Origin: Janthinobacterium silvisoli
GTDB lineage: Bacteria; Pseudomonadota; Gammaproteobacteria; Burkholderiales; Burkholderiaceae_D
NCBI RefSeq assembly: GCF_014200725.1
Contig: NZ_JACHCL010000002.1
Coordinates: forward strand, 1-64,000
Length of the DNA stretch: 64,000 bases
Direction: 5' to 3'
The position numbers were made by a program, and so were the translations under genes. The first letter of the stretch is position 1. Each line of letters begins with the position of its first letter. This document shows, one piece after another, positions 1 to 8,204 of the stretch. The notes beneath the pieces are model-generated. The model did not search any database. It was not told where the DNA came from and worked only from the letters and a program-made list of their open reading frames with translations.

Positions 1-1440
1 CAGGGGAAAACGTACGTCTTTGCTTGCTCATCAAACACCTCTCCATGGCGAGCATTCTCGCCTAAATCAGTGTCCGGGTACATTAAACCACTACAATTTA
101 ACACGCATATCGGAATTTTTGGTAATACTGGCAGTGGCAAGTCAAATACTCTAACCAAGCTTTACACCGCCTTGTTTGAAACCAAAGCACAGGATTTTGC
201 TGGCAAGAGCAAGTTCGTACTGCTCGACTTCAACGGGGAGTACACGAATAACCAGTTAATCGGTGCTGAACAAAAGCATGTAATCCGACTTCGGACCAAC
301 GCCGAAGGCGGGGACAAGATCACTATCAATGATGACGAGTTCTGGCATACCGAGACGCTTTCAATATTGTTTCAAGCAACCACGAACACGCAGCGGCCGT
401 TCATTAATCGTGTCGTGATGGCCAGGGCTAAGTACCGCGAACAAGAAAATAGCTTAGCACGCTTTTTTTCATATACTTGCAAGTCGGTTTTCACTTCAGC
501 GGGACCAAAAACGGAATGCTTGGATCTTCTGCGTGTCGTCTGCAAGATGACAAAAGCATATGACCTACAAGAATTCATGGCAACGATCAAATGGCACAGC
601 CAGCAGGGGAAGTTTTTTGTGGCGGGGCCTCGTTTTTTCGATTCTGATGGAATTGTTTACGCCGGGTTGCTTCAAGCATTGGTAAATGATGTAGACCTAG
701 CTGACTTCAACGCTTTTGATGAATTCATCTTGCGGGCACACCTGCAGCTCACACTGGACGTTCTCAGCGGATTTGTTCAGTTCGAGCACATCCAGCCGCT
801 ACTCAAACGCGCTGAGTCTGCATTCACGAACCTGCGACGCGTCGTCGAAATTTCGGGGGCCAATCCCGAAGATCGTATCTTGACTGTGATTTCGCTTCGG
901 AACTGTAACCAAGATACGAAGAAAGTTCTTCCCTTACTAGTTGCGAAGCACTATTACAACAGCCACCGCAACAGTGTCGCATCCCCGCCGGACAGAACGA
1001 TGCACCTGATAATTGATGAAGCCCATAATATATTGTCGGAACAATCGGCAAGGGAGCATGAGGTATGGCGGGACTACCGCCTTGAGCTGTTCGAGGAGAT
1101 CATCAAGGAAGGTCGCAAATTTGGCATGTTCTTAACATTGTCAAGCCAGCGCCCAGCAGACATTTCGCCGACAATTGTCTCGCAACTTCACAATTTTTTT
1201 ATTCATCGCTTGGTGAATGAACGAGACCTGTATTTGATCGAAAACGCGATCAGTACGCTGGACCAGATATCGAAGGCGCAGATCCCAAATTTATCAAAGG
1301 GCTGCTGCATCGTGACCGGCTCTTCATTTGACTTGCCAATGACTCTTCAGGTAGACCTTCTGGAAAGGCATAAGCAGCCAGACAGTGAGGACGTGGACCT
1401 CGCCGAAATCTGGTCGAACAACATTGATGATCTCTTTTGA
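1..1440 (+). CDS. HerA-like (DUF87) P-loop ATPase, 5' end outside the window
   Basis: This is an AAA+/FtsK-HerA superfamily ATPase that probably works as a hexameric DNA translocase. The reading frame stays open to base 1, so the gene starts upstream; a GTG at 70 is only an internal candidate start. Counting from that GTG, Walker A is GNTGSGKS (18-25), Walker B is LIIDEAH with the acidic pair D316/E317, and an SSQRP motif follows at about 358-362, as in HerA proteins. The N-terminal HerA barrel domain must lie outside. Base composition is visibly lower in GC than the core genes to the right, which suggests acquisition. HerA-family ATPases often pair with SIR2, DUF4297 or NurA-like nucleases in anti-phage systems, but no partner can be seen here. 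The family is secure; the defence role is inference. Confidence 0.85.
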   Translation, partial: QGKTYVFACSSNTSPWRAFSPKSVSGYIKPLQFNTHIGIFGNTGSGKSNTLTKLYTALFETKAQDFAGKSKFVLLDFNGEYTNNQLIGAEQKHVIRLRTNAEGGDKITINDDEFWHTETLSILFQATTNTQRPFINRVVMARAKYREQENSLARFFSYTCKSVFTSAGPKTECLDLLRVVCKMTKAYDLQEFMATIKWHSQQGKFFVAGPRFFDSDGIVYAGLLQALVNDVDLADFNAFDEFILRAHLQLTLDVLSGFVQFEHIQPLLKRAESAFTNLRRVVEISGANPEDRILTVISLRNCNQDTKKVLPLLVAKHYYNSHRNSVASPPDRTMHLIIDEAHNILSEQSAREHEVWRDYRLELFEEIIKEGRKFGMFLTLSSQRPADISPTIVSQLHNFFIHRLVNERDLYLIENAISTLDQISKAQIPNLSKGCCIVTGSSFDLPMTLQVDLLERHKQPDSEDVDLAEIWSNNIDDLF

Positions 1441-1510
1441 ATACGAGTTGGCTTCGCGCTGGCAGTATCCGGCCAGCGTTTCACCTGACCTCTAGAAGGG
1501 ACATGACGCA

Positions 1511-1745
1511 ATGCACATGAGTAACCTGTACATTTGGTGTTCCACGGCGGAGATTACATCAAGATCGGGAAGGCAGATGATATCCATGCCAGGATCGCTG
1601 CTCTTCAGTGCGTATCGAGCGTAAGCACGCTGATACTGAATCGTTTATCGATGATCTGTGGGCCAGCGGTATCAAACTAGGCCCGTCTCAGTCACGTCAC
1701 TACCAGCAAGTAATGGGTGTAATCCGCGCGAAGATTTCGGACTAG
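1511..1745 (+). pseudogene. Decayed GIY-YIG (T5orf172-like) nuclease gene
   Basis: Three short reading frames in a row look like one broken gene. Frame 2 starts at ATG 1511 and reads MSNLYI. Frame 1, from about 1528 to the stop at 1680, reads GGDYIKIGKADDIHARIAAL, which matches the signature block of T5orf172/MUG113 GIY-YIG proteins (KIG-x-n-R-x-x-x-L). Frame 3, from about 1611 to the stop at 1743-1745, continues with KHADTESFIDDLW and a polar C-terminal tail. At least two frameshifts are needed to join them. An AGAAGGG element lies upstream of the ATG. It sits directly behind the HerA-like ATPase and shares its low GC. The rest of the 432-base gap (1441-1510 and 1746-1872) shows no gene. Sequencing error is the main alternative. 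Confidence 0.5.
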
Positions 1746-1872
1746 GGAAAACATAAAAATCACAAAGCATATCGGCACCCAACAATTTAAATAACGCATC
1801 GAAGACAGCAATACGTTAGAAGGAATAACTCGCCGTCTGTACGCATGGTTGCACACGCACTTCCCTGCCTAT

Positions 1873-3360
1873 TCAAGCCCGCCCTGCCGCCCTCAGCGCA
1901 AAACAAAACACAGCACCCTTGCCCGGCTCGCTGCGCAATTCGATAGCGCTGCCGTGCAGTTGCAGGATGCGCTGCACGATCAGCAGGCCCAGGCCGCCGT
2001 TGCGGCCGTCGGTGCCGGGGCTGAAGGGGCGGCGGAACAGTTTTTCCAGCAACTGGGGCGGGATGCCGGGGCCTGTGTCGCTCACCGTCACCTGCACTTG
2101 CGGTCCTTCCCTGCGCAGCGCCACCGTCACTTTGCCGCCGGCTGGCGTATGGCGGATGGCGTTATCGAGCAGGTTGGTCAGCACGCGCTCGATCAGGCCC
2201 AGGTCGGCGTGCACCAGGTTGGCGTCGCGCGGCATGTCGGCGGCCAGGCTGACATTGCCTGCCTGCGCCTTCAACTCGCATTTCTGGAACACGTCCTGTA
2301 TCAGGTCGCTGAGCAGGAAATCTTCGGCTACCGGTTCGACCGAGCCGTGTTCCAGCCGCGCCAGCTCGAATAGGGACTGCGCCAGCTTGCCCACCTTGCT
2401 GCTTTGCGCCAGCGCAATACCCAGGTAGCGGCGGCGCTCGGCCGCTTCGAGCGTGGCGTCTTTCAGCAGCAGGGTTTCCAGGTAGCCATGTAGGGAACCC
2501 AAGGGCGTGCGCAAATCGTGGGAAATATTGGCCACCAGCTCGCGCCGTTCCTGGTCTTGCCGCGACAGGGTGCGCCATTGCTCGCCTATCCTGCCGGCCA
2601 TTTGCCCGAACGCCGTTTCCAGCACGGCAATTTCATCGCGCTGGCCGGCACTGGCTGGCGTTGCCGGCAAAGGCAGCTCCACCGGTTCAGCATGGGTGTC
2701 GAAACCGCGCATGGTTTCCGTCAGCCGGTGCAGCGGCCGCGTGATCAGGCGCAAGGCCACCAAGCCCGCCACCAATACCAGCAAACCGACCAGGGCCATC
2801 GACCACAGAGTGTTGCGCAGCACGGAGCTGGCCGCCACGCGCGCGGCCAGGCGGTCATGCTCTTCGCCCTGCAGCACCACGTAGATATAACCGGAAACGG
2901 GGCCATCCTGATGCGCGCCTGAACGCAAGGCGGCCACGCTGAAGACTTTTTTGCCGTCCACGCTGCGCGGGTCGTCGCCTAAAATCGGCAGCATGCCGCC
3001 TAGCAGGAAGCGGTGGATGGGCACCAGGTTCACCACCGGGCGCAGCAGGTGGCCGGCCGGCGCCGCATGGCCGATGATCACGCCATGCGGGTCCAGCAGA
3101 TAGACTTCGACGCTGGGGTTGACCGTCATCAACTGGTCGAACATGCGCCGCACGGCTTCGGGCATCAAGCCATGTTCGCCCATCACCGGCGTGTCGTGCG
3201 CGATGCTTTCCGCCACCCCGCGCGACAAGCCCTGCACCACTTCCTTTTCATGCATGCTGTTCGAACGGATCTGCAGCCAGGCCGAGGCGCCGCAGCAGGC
3301 CAGCAGCAAGATGGCAAACACCAGCGACAGCCGCTGGGTCAGGGTGAGGTTCAATTTCAC
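1873..3360 (-). CDS. Two-component sensor histidine kinase (HAMP, HisKA, HATPase)
   Basis: This is an inner-membrane sensor kinase of 495 aa. A first membrane segment (about 9-28) and a second (about 187-207) enclose a periplasmic sensor domain of some 155 residues. HAMP, HisKA and HATPase_c domains follow. The phosphorylatable histidine is H281 in the SHDLRTPL box; the N box (NLLDNAIRH) and glycine boxes (DTGPGIP, GLGLLIV) are intact. The start codon overlaps the end of the response regulator gene by 4 nt, so the two are translationally coupled. The pair is divergent from the msrB-dipZ-msrA operon, so periplasmic oxidative stress is a plausible cue, but the ligand cannot be read from the sequence. 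Confidence 0.93.
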   Translation of the reverse strand: MKLNLTLTQRLSLVFAILLLACCGASAWLQIRSNSMHEKEVVQGLSRGVAESIAHDTPVMGEHGLMPEAVRRMFDQLMTVNPSVEVYLLDPHGVIIGHAAPAGHLLRPVVNLVPIHRFLLGGMLPILGDDPRSVDGKKVFSVAALRSGAHQDGPVSGYIYVVLQGEEHDRLAARVAASSVLRNTLWSMALVGLLVLVAGLVALRLITRPLHRLTETMRGFDTHAEPVELPLPATPASAGQRDEIAVLETAFGQMAGRIGEQWRTLSRQDQERRELVANISHDLRTPLGSLHGYLETLLLKDATLEAAERRRYLGIALAQSSKVGKLAQSLFELARLEHGSVEPVAEDFLLSDLIQDVFQKCELKAQAGNVSLAADMPRDANLVHADLGLIERVLTNLLDNAIRHTPAGGKVTVALRREGPQVQVTVSDTGPGIPPQLLEKLFRRPFSPGTDGRNGGLGLLIVQRILQLHGSAIELRSEPGKGAVFCFALRAAGRA

Positions 3361-4076
3361 GCCGCACCCTCGTCGGCGGCAGCGAAACGGTAGCCACGGC
3401 CCCAGACGGTCAGGATGCGCTGCGGGTCGGCCGGGTCCAGCTCGATCTTGGCGCGCAGGCGGTTGATATGCGTGTTGACTGTATGTTCATAACCATCGTG
3501 CTGGTAGCCCCAGACCTGGTTGAGCAGGTCCAGCCGCGAAAACACCTTGCCGGGCTGTTTCACAAAGAAATACAGCAGGTCGAATTCTCGCGGCGTCAGG
3601 TCCAGCCGCTTGCCATCGGCGCTGGCGATGCGCGTGATCGGGTCCAGCGCCACGCCGTGCAAGGACAGGCTGCCCTCTTCGCCCTTGCGCTGCTTCAGCA
3701 TGGCGTCGGTGCGGCGCAGCAAGGCTTTCACGCGGGCCACCAGTTCCAGCACCGAAAACGGCTTGGCCAGGTAGTCGTCGGCGCCCAGTTCCAGGCCCAG
3801 GATGCGGTGCACCTCGCTGGCGCGCGCGCTGGTGATGATGATGGGGGTGTAGGTGGGCATGGCGCGCGCCTGGCGGCAAATCTCCAGGCCATCGACGCCG
3901 GGCAGCATCAGGTCGAGGATCAGCGCATCCCAGCCGCCCTGGCGCAGCTGCTGCAAACCCAGGTCGCCATCGGCGCAATGGCATACCTCGTAACCTTCAT
4001 CGCGCAGGTGCAAACGCAGCAGGTCGGCGATGGGCTGGTCGTCTTCAACGATCAGGATGCGCTTGTTCTTGTCCAA
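3357..4076 (-). CDS. OmpR/PhoB-family response regulator
   Basis: This DNA-binding response regulator has an N-terminal receiver domain (IVEDD acidic pocket, phospho-acceptor D55 in LILDLMLPG, switch ITSAR, lysine in AKPFS) and a C-terminal winged helix ending in TVWGRGYRF. I chose a TTG start at 4076 because it gives the usual family start (MDKNKRILIVEDD), the usual length of 239 aa, and an AAAGG ribosome-binding site 9 nt upstream. The longer frame from ATG 4148 adds 24 residues with no receiver homology and lacks a Shine-Dalgarno. It is the first gene of the kinase operon and is divergent from the methionine sulfoxide repair genes, which are its likeliest visible target. Confidence 0.9.
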   Translation of the reverse strand: MDKNKRILIVEDDQPIADLLRLHLRDEGYEVCHCADGDLGLQQLRQGGWDALILDLMLPGVDGLEICRQARAMPTYTPIIITSARASEVHRILGLELGADDYLAKPFSVLELVARVKALLRRTDAMLKQRKGEEGSLSLHGVALDPITRIASADGKRLDLTPREFDLLYFFVKQPGKVFSRLDLLNQVWGYQHDGYEHTVNTHINRLRAKIELDPADPQRILTVWGRGYRFAAADEGAA

Positions 4077-4213
4077 TTGTCCGGGCCTTTCATAGTCAGT
4101 ATGGCCGCATTGTGCCTGAGGATGCCCTTTGAAAGTATCACAAATCATTTAACTTTACGTGAGGACTTCGTCACCAGGGCAGGAACACAATGGCTACATC
4201 GAATCAACGATTC

Positions 4214-4238
4214 TTCAAGTAACTCAAGTTCAAGTAAC
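4214..4238. promoter_or_regulatory. Direct repeat upstream of msrB
   Basis: The 10-mer TTCAAGTAAC occurs at 4214-4223 and again at 4229-4238, a 15-nt period, 17 nt before the msrB start. OmpR-type regulators bind direct repeats, so it could be a site for the divergently encoded regulator, or a leader element. This is only a pattern; no -35/-10 was clear here. Confidence 0.3.
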
Positions 4239-4254
4239 CACGCCAGGAGGTCCT

Positions 4255-4767
4255 ATGTTATCGCGCCGCACATTCTTGCTCACCAGCGCCGCCAGTAGCG
4301 CTGCCCTGATCGCCGGCTCGCTTAGCTGGTGCAACGCCACCGGCGCTACCCCAGTCGCCGCAGCCAGCACCGTATATGAAGTCATGCACTCTGACGCCGA
4401 ATGGAAAAAATTGCTCACAGATCAACAGTTCGACGTGCTGCGCCGGGCCGGTACTGAACGCCCGTACAGCAGCCCCTTGAATTCCGAACACCGGCGCGGC
4501 ACGTTCAGCTGCGCCGGCTGCCAGCTCCCGCTGTTTTCGTCGAGCACCAAGTTCGATAGCCACACGGGCTGGCCCAGCTTCTGGAAGCCGCTGGCCCGCG
4601 CCGTCAATGACAAGACCGACAGCACGCTGGGCATGGAACGCACGGAAGTGCTGTGCCGTCGCTGCGGCGGCCACCTGGGCCATGTATTCGACGACGGCCC
4701 GGCGCCCACCGGCTTGCGCTACTGCATGAATGGCGTGGCGATGAACTTCAGTCCCGGCGCGGCCTGA
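4255..4767 (+). CDS. msrB: Exported peptide-methionine (R)-S-oxide reductase MsrB
   Basis: MsrB reduces the R epimer of methionine sulfoxide in proteins. The start at 4255 is fixed by AGGAGG 4 nt upstream and by the signal that follows: SRRTFLL then a hydrophobic stretch ending near SWCNA, a twin-arginine type leader, so export by Tat is expected. The mature part has the two zinc CxxC pairs (C86/C89 and C134/C137) and the catalytic cysteine C157 in GLRYCMNG; most family members read RYCIN or HCVN here. At 170 aa it is a single-domain MsrB with an N-terminal leader. It begins a three-gene operon with a thiol-relay protein and MsrA, which together would repair oxidised methionine outside the cytoplasm. 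Confidence 0.95.
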   Translation: MLSRRTFLLTSAASSAALIAGSLSWCNATGATPVAAASTVYEVMHSDAEWKKLLTDQQFDVLRRAGTERPYSSPLNSEHRRGTFSCAGCQLPLFSSSTKFDSHTGWPSFWKPLARAVNDKTDSTLGMERTEVLCRRCGGHLGHVFDDGPAPTGLRYCMNGVAMNFSPGAA

Positions 4768-4807
4768 GTATTGCTATCACTTTATCCACCTATAAAAAGA
4801 AGACACC

Positions 4808-6583
4808 ATGTTATTACTGCTCCTTTCCTACCTGGGCGGCGCCCTGACCATCGTCAGCCCCTGCATCCTGCCTGTCCTGCCCTTCGTGTTTGCGCGCAGC
4901 AGTGAACCGTTCCGCCGCAGCGGCTTGCCGCTGCTGGCCGGCATGGCTTTGACCTTTGCCGCCGTGGCGACTTTAGCTGCGGTCGGCGGCGGCTGGGTAG
5001 TGCAGGCGAATCAATATGGCCGCTGGCTGGCCATGGCGCTGATGGCGTTCTTCGGCGTGACCCTGCTGCTGCCGCGCCTGGCGGAAAAACTGACCGCGCC
5101 GCTGGTGGCGCTGGGCAGTCGTTTGTCGAACGCGGCGCAGCAACCCACCGCTGACGGCAAGCAAGGCAGCATCAGCGCATCTTTCTTGCTGGGGATTGCC
5201 ACCGGCTTGCTGTGGGCGCCCTGCGCCGGCCCCATCCTGGGCCTGGTATTGACGGGCGCTGCCTTGAATGGCGCCAGCGTGGGCACTACTTTCCTGCTGC
5301 TCGCTTATGCAGCCGGCGCCGCCACTTCGCTGGCCGTGGCCCTGCTGATCGGCGGCAAGGTATTTACGGCCATGAAGCGCTCGCTGGGCGCCGGCGAGTG
5401 GATACGCCGCGGCCTGGGCCTGGCCATGCTGGCTGGCGTGGCCGCCATCGCCCTGGGCCTGGACACGGGCTTGCTGACCAAGGTCTCGAACAACAGCACC
5501 ACTTCGCTGGAACAATCGCTGCTCGATAAATTCAAGCCCAAGCCAGCCGCTGCACCAGCGATGGCCGCCTCGAACGCCATGATGGCCGCCGCCTCGCATA
5601 CGACTGCCCTGCCGTCCGAAGGCCCGCTGCCGCCGCTCGATGGCGCCGTGCAATGGCTCAATTCGCCACCGCTGACGGCCGCCAGCCTGAAAGGCAAGGT
5701 CGTACTGGTCGATTTCTGGACCTATTCCTGCATCAATTGCCTGCGCAGCCTGCCGTACGTCAAGGCCTGGGCCGCGAAATATCACGACCAGGGCCTGGTA
5801 GTGATCGGCGTGCATGCACCGGAATTCGCTTTTGAACGCGATATCGGCAATGTACGCAAGGCTGTCAAGGACCTCGGTATTAATTACCCGGTCGCGATCG
5901 ACAACGATTACAGCATCTGGCGCGCCTTCAGCAACGAATACTGGCCTGCCCACTACTTCATCGACGCCAAGGGCCAGATCCGTGGCCACCATTTCGGTGA
6001 AGGCGAGTATGCAGAGTCGGAAAAAATCATCCAGCAACTGCTGGCCGAAGCGGGCAACAAGAACGTGGCAGGCGGCGTCGTCAGCGGCATGCCGGACGCC
6101 ACCGGTGTCGAGCAAGCCAGCAATGGCGCCGATGTGGGTTCGCCTGAAACCTATCTGGGCACCGACCGCGCCAGCAATTTCGCTTCGCCAGGCGGCGAAA
6201 AGAAAGACCGCACGCAGCGCTACACGGCGCCAGCGCAACTGGTCCTGAACCAGTGGGCGCTGGAAGGCAGTTGGCACGCCAGCGGCGAAAACGTCGCCCT
6301 GACGCAAGCGCCTGGCCGCATCGTCTACCGCTTCCATGCGCGTGACGTGCATCTGGTGCTGGGCCCGGGCAAGGATGGCAAACCGGTGCGCTTCAAGGTG
6401 ACGCTGGACGGCGTGGCGCCAAAAACCAATCACGGCAGCGACATCGATGCCGATGGCAGCGGCACGGTCACCGGCCAGCGCCTGTACCAGTTGCTGCGCC
6501 TGGATGGTCCGGTGATGGACCACACCTTCAGCATCGAATTCCTCGACCCCGGTGTGCAGGCCTATGCCTTCACCTTTGGCTGA
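4808..6583 (+). CDS. DipZ-like thiol-disulfide relay protein (CcdA + TlpA domains)
   Basis: This 591-aa protein should pass electrons from cytoplasmic thioredoxin across the inner membrane to the exported Msr enzymes. Residues 1 to about 225 are a CcdA/DsbD-beta type membrane domain with the redox pair C19 (SPCILP) and C139 (WAPCAGP). An alanine/serine-rich linker follows, then a periplasmic TlpA/thioredoxin-like domain with the active site C308-I-N-C311. The last 150 residues form the beta-rich DipZ C-terminal domain, often annotated as thiol-disulfide or carbohydrate-binding-like. It lies 40 nt after msrB and 28 nt before msrA. The CxxC content and gene order make the role firm; the actual partner specificity is inferred from context. 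Confidence 0.9.
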   Translation: MLLLLLSYLGGALTIVSPCILPVLPFVFARSSEPFRRSGLPLLAGMALTFAAVATLAAVGGGWVVQANQYGRWLAMALMAFFGVTLLLPRLAEKLTAPLVALGSRLSNAAQQPTADGKQGSISASFLLGIATGLLWAPCAGPILGLVLTGAALNGASVGTTFLLLAYAAGAATSLAVALLIGGKVFTAMKRSLGAGEWIRRGLGLAMLAGVAAIALGLDTGLLTKVSNNSTTSLEQSLLDKFKPKPAAAPAMAASNAMMAAASHTTALPSEGPLPPLDGAVQWLNSPPLTAASLKGKVVLVDFWTYSCINCLRSLPYVKAWAAKYHDQGLVVIGVHAPEFAFERDIGNVRKAVKDLGINYPVAIDNDYSIWRAFSNEYWPAHYFIDAKGQIRGHHFGEGEYAESEKIIQQLLAEAGNKNVAGGVVSGMPDATGVEQASNGADVGSPETYLGTDRASNFASPGGEKKDRTQRYTAPAQLVLNQWALEGSWHASGENVALTQAPGRIVYRFHARDVHLVLGPGKDGKPVRFKVTLDGVAPKTNHGSDIDADGSGTVTGQRLYQLLRLDGPVMDHTFSIEFLDPGVQAYAFTFG

Positions 6584-6611
6584 TTTTTCAACATTTTTAA
6601 AGGAGTAGCTC

Positions 6612-7334
6612 ATGAACAAGCAATCCAAATTCCGTGCGCCAACGCTGTTGAAACTGGCTGGTGGCGCCGCCCTGGCAGCTGTCTTGCTGCTGCCGCAACT
6701 GCCAGCCCTGTCGGCCGAAGACGCCGTCGTGATCGCCGCGCCGACCGTCGATGAACCAGTCACTGGCCATGAAGAGACGGCGGTGTTTGCCGGCGGCTGC
6801 TTCTGGGGCGTGCAAGGCGTGTTCCAGCACGTGAAGGGCGTGAAAAATGCGGTCTCCGGCTACACGGGCGGCGCGGCGGGCAGCGCGCACTATGAAGAAG
6901 TCGGCTATGGCAATACGGGCCACGCGGAATCGGTGCAAGTGACGTTTGATCCATCGCAAGTGAGCTATGGCAAGCTGCTGCAAGTATTCTTTTCGGTCGC
7001 CCACAACCCGACCATGCTGAACCGCCAGGGCCCGGACAGCGGCACGCAATACCGCTCGGCGATCTTCCCTGCCACGCCGGCCCAGCGCAAGGTGGCCGAA
7101 GCTTACATCGCCCAGCTCGACGCTTCGCACGCCTTCAAGGCGCCCATCGTGACGAAGATCGAAGATGGCAAGCGTTTTTATATGGCCGAGGCTTACCACC
7201 AGAACTTCCTGGCCATGTATCCGGACAATGGCTATATCGCCGTCAACGATTTGCCGAAAGTGGCGAACCTGAAGCGTTTCATGCCGACTGTCTATCGTAA
7301 CGATCCGGTACTGGTGAAGGTCGCCATGCAATAA
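6612..7334 (+). CDS. msrA: Exported peptide-methionine (S)-S-oxide reductase MsrA
   Basis: MsrA reduces the S epimer of methionine sulfoxide. The 240-aa product starts with a positively charged, then hydrophobic leader that ends around LSAEDA, a Sec-type signal. The catalytic motif GGCFWG places the nucleophile at C63. Other family marks are SGYTGG, the GHAESVQV block, and YHQNFL. An AAAGGAG ribosome-binding site precedes the ATG. As the last gene of the msrB-dipZ-msrA operon it completes repair of both sulfoxide epimers, with recycling electrons probably supplied by the DipZ-like protein. I did not see the usual C-terminal recycling cysteines, which fits reduction by an external thiol partner. 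Confidence 0.95.
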   Translation: MNKQSKFRAPTLLKLAGGAALAAVLLLPQLPALSAEDAVVIAAPTVDEPVTGHEETAVFAGGCFWGVQGVFQHVKGVKNAVSGYTGGAAGSAHYEEVGYGNTGHAESVQVTFDPSQVSYGKLLQVFFSVAHNPTMLNRQGPDSGTQYRSAIFPATPAQRKVAEAYIAQLDASHAFKAPIVTKIEDGKRFYMAEAYHQNFLAMYPDNGYIAVNDLPKVANLKRFMPTVYRNDPVLVKVAMQ

Positions 7335-7350
7335 AGCAATCTTGCCTGCC

Positions 7351-7368
7351 ACTGACAGAAACTGACAG
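7351..7368. repeat. 18-nt repeat, copy 1 (second copy at 36079-36096)
   Basis: The string ACTGACAGAAACTGACAG, itself a doubled CTGACAG, occurs here just after msrA and again, identical, at the end of the GNAT gene at 36079-36096. Both copies sit at the 3' end of a gene. Here CCACTG/CAGTGG flanks also allow a small stem. Confidence 0.5.
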
Positions 7369-7372
7369 TGGC

Positions 7373-7433
7373 GGCAGCTAAAGTGCTGCCTTTCCGCGCG
7401 CGCACCAGAGTCTCTCCGGTGCGCGCGCCTTTG
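7373..7433 (+). terminator. Tandem hairpins ending the msr operon
   Basis: Two hairpins follow in a row. The first is GGCAGC (7373-7378) with GCTGCC (7385-7390), followed by TTT. The second has a perfect 11-bp stem (7396-7406 with 7418-7428) followed by CTTT. Together they are a likely rho-independent end for msrB-dipZ-msrA. Confidence 0.65.
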
Positions 7434-7449
7434 CCTAGAAAGGACAGCC

Positions 7450-8022
7450 ATGCCACGCGCCATCACCATCCTGAGCGATAATTTTTCCGACTGGGAAACC
7501 GCCCTGCTCAATTCCACCGCCCGCCAGTACTACGGTTTCTACACCAGCTTTGCCACGCCGGGCGGCATGCAGGTGGCGTCATCGGGCGGCATGCTGGTCA
7601 CGCCGCAACTGGCGCTGGAAGATATCGCACTCGATGGGCTCGACGCCTTGATCGTCTGCGGCGGCAGCATCTGGCAAGCGCCGCAGGCGCCCGACCTCAC
7701 CGCCCTGCTGGCCGCCGCCCATGCGCGCGGCATCGTAGTAGCCGGCATTTGCGACGGCACGCGTGTGCTGGCGCAGGCGGGCCTGCTCGACCAGGTACGC
7801 CACACGTCGAACTCGGCCGCCAACCTTGTGCAGACAGGCTATGCGGGCGCCGCCCATTACCAGGATGTGCCGTACGCCGTCGCCGATGGCCGGGTAATAA
7901 CGGCGCCAGGATCGGCTCCGGTCAGCTTCATGCGTGAAATTTTGCACACCCTGGCTTTCTGCGATGACAATCTGTTAAGTTATTGTTCCCTGCATGCGGC
8001 CGAACACGGGCAAATCTGGTGA
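7450..8022 (+). CDS. DJ-1/PfpI family protein
   Basis: This 190-aa cytoplasmic protein belongs to the class I glutamine amidotransferase-like DJ-1/PfpI superfamily. The pattern is a Rossmann-like start (ITILSDNFSDWE), a central glycine pair in VCGGS, and the nucleophile elbow AGICDGTRVLA, in which the cysteine is the expected catalytic residue. Members act as glyoxalases, deglycases, proteases or chaperones, and the sequence does not separate these roles. It has its own AAAGGA ribosome-binding site and follows the tandem terminator, so it is probably transcribed apart from the msr genes, though both could serve stress repair. Confidence 0.8.
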   Translation: MPRAITILSDNFSDWETALLNSTARQYYGFYTSFATPGGMQVASSGGMLVTPQLALEDIALDGLDALIVCGGSIWQAPQAPDLTALLAAAHARGIVVAGICDGTRVLAQAGLLDQVRHTSNSAANLVQTGYAGAAHYQDVPYAVADGRVITAPGSAPVSFMREILHTLAFCDDNLLSYCSLHAAEHGQIW

Positions 8023-8204
8023 AATTGCGCCGCATCTTGTCATCGGCACTATAATGTCAGTATCGTGTGCGGCAGCAATGGTGGCGATAGACGGTAACAA
8101 TTTCATGCAGAGCTGCGTACAATAGCAGCTGGGCCGACACAGGGTTTCACTTTTGCCAGCACTTGCCAGCACATAACCATCTTTTTGACTAGTAAACACA
8201 CATT

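Noticed and set aside
4973-6763. Minus-strand open frame of nearly 600 codons opposite the DipZ-like gene
   Set aside because: The composition is rich in Gln, Arg and Ala without domain motifs, and the plus strand has a complete CcdA-TlpA protein.
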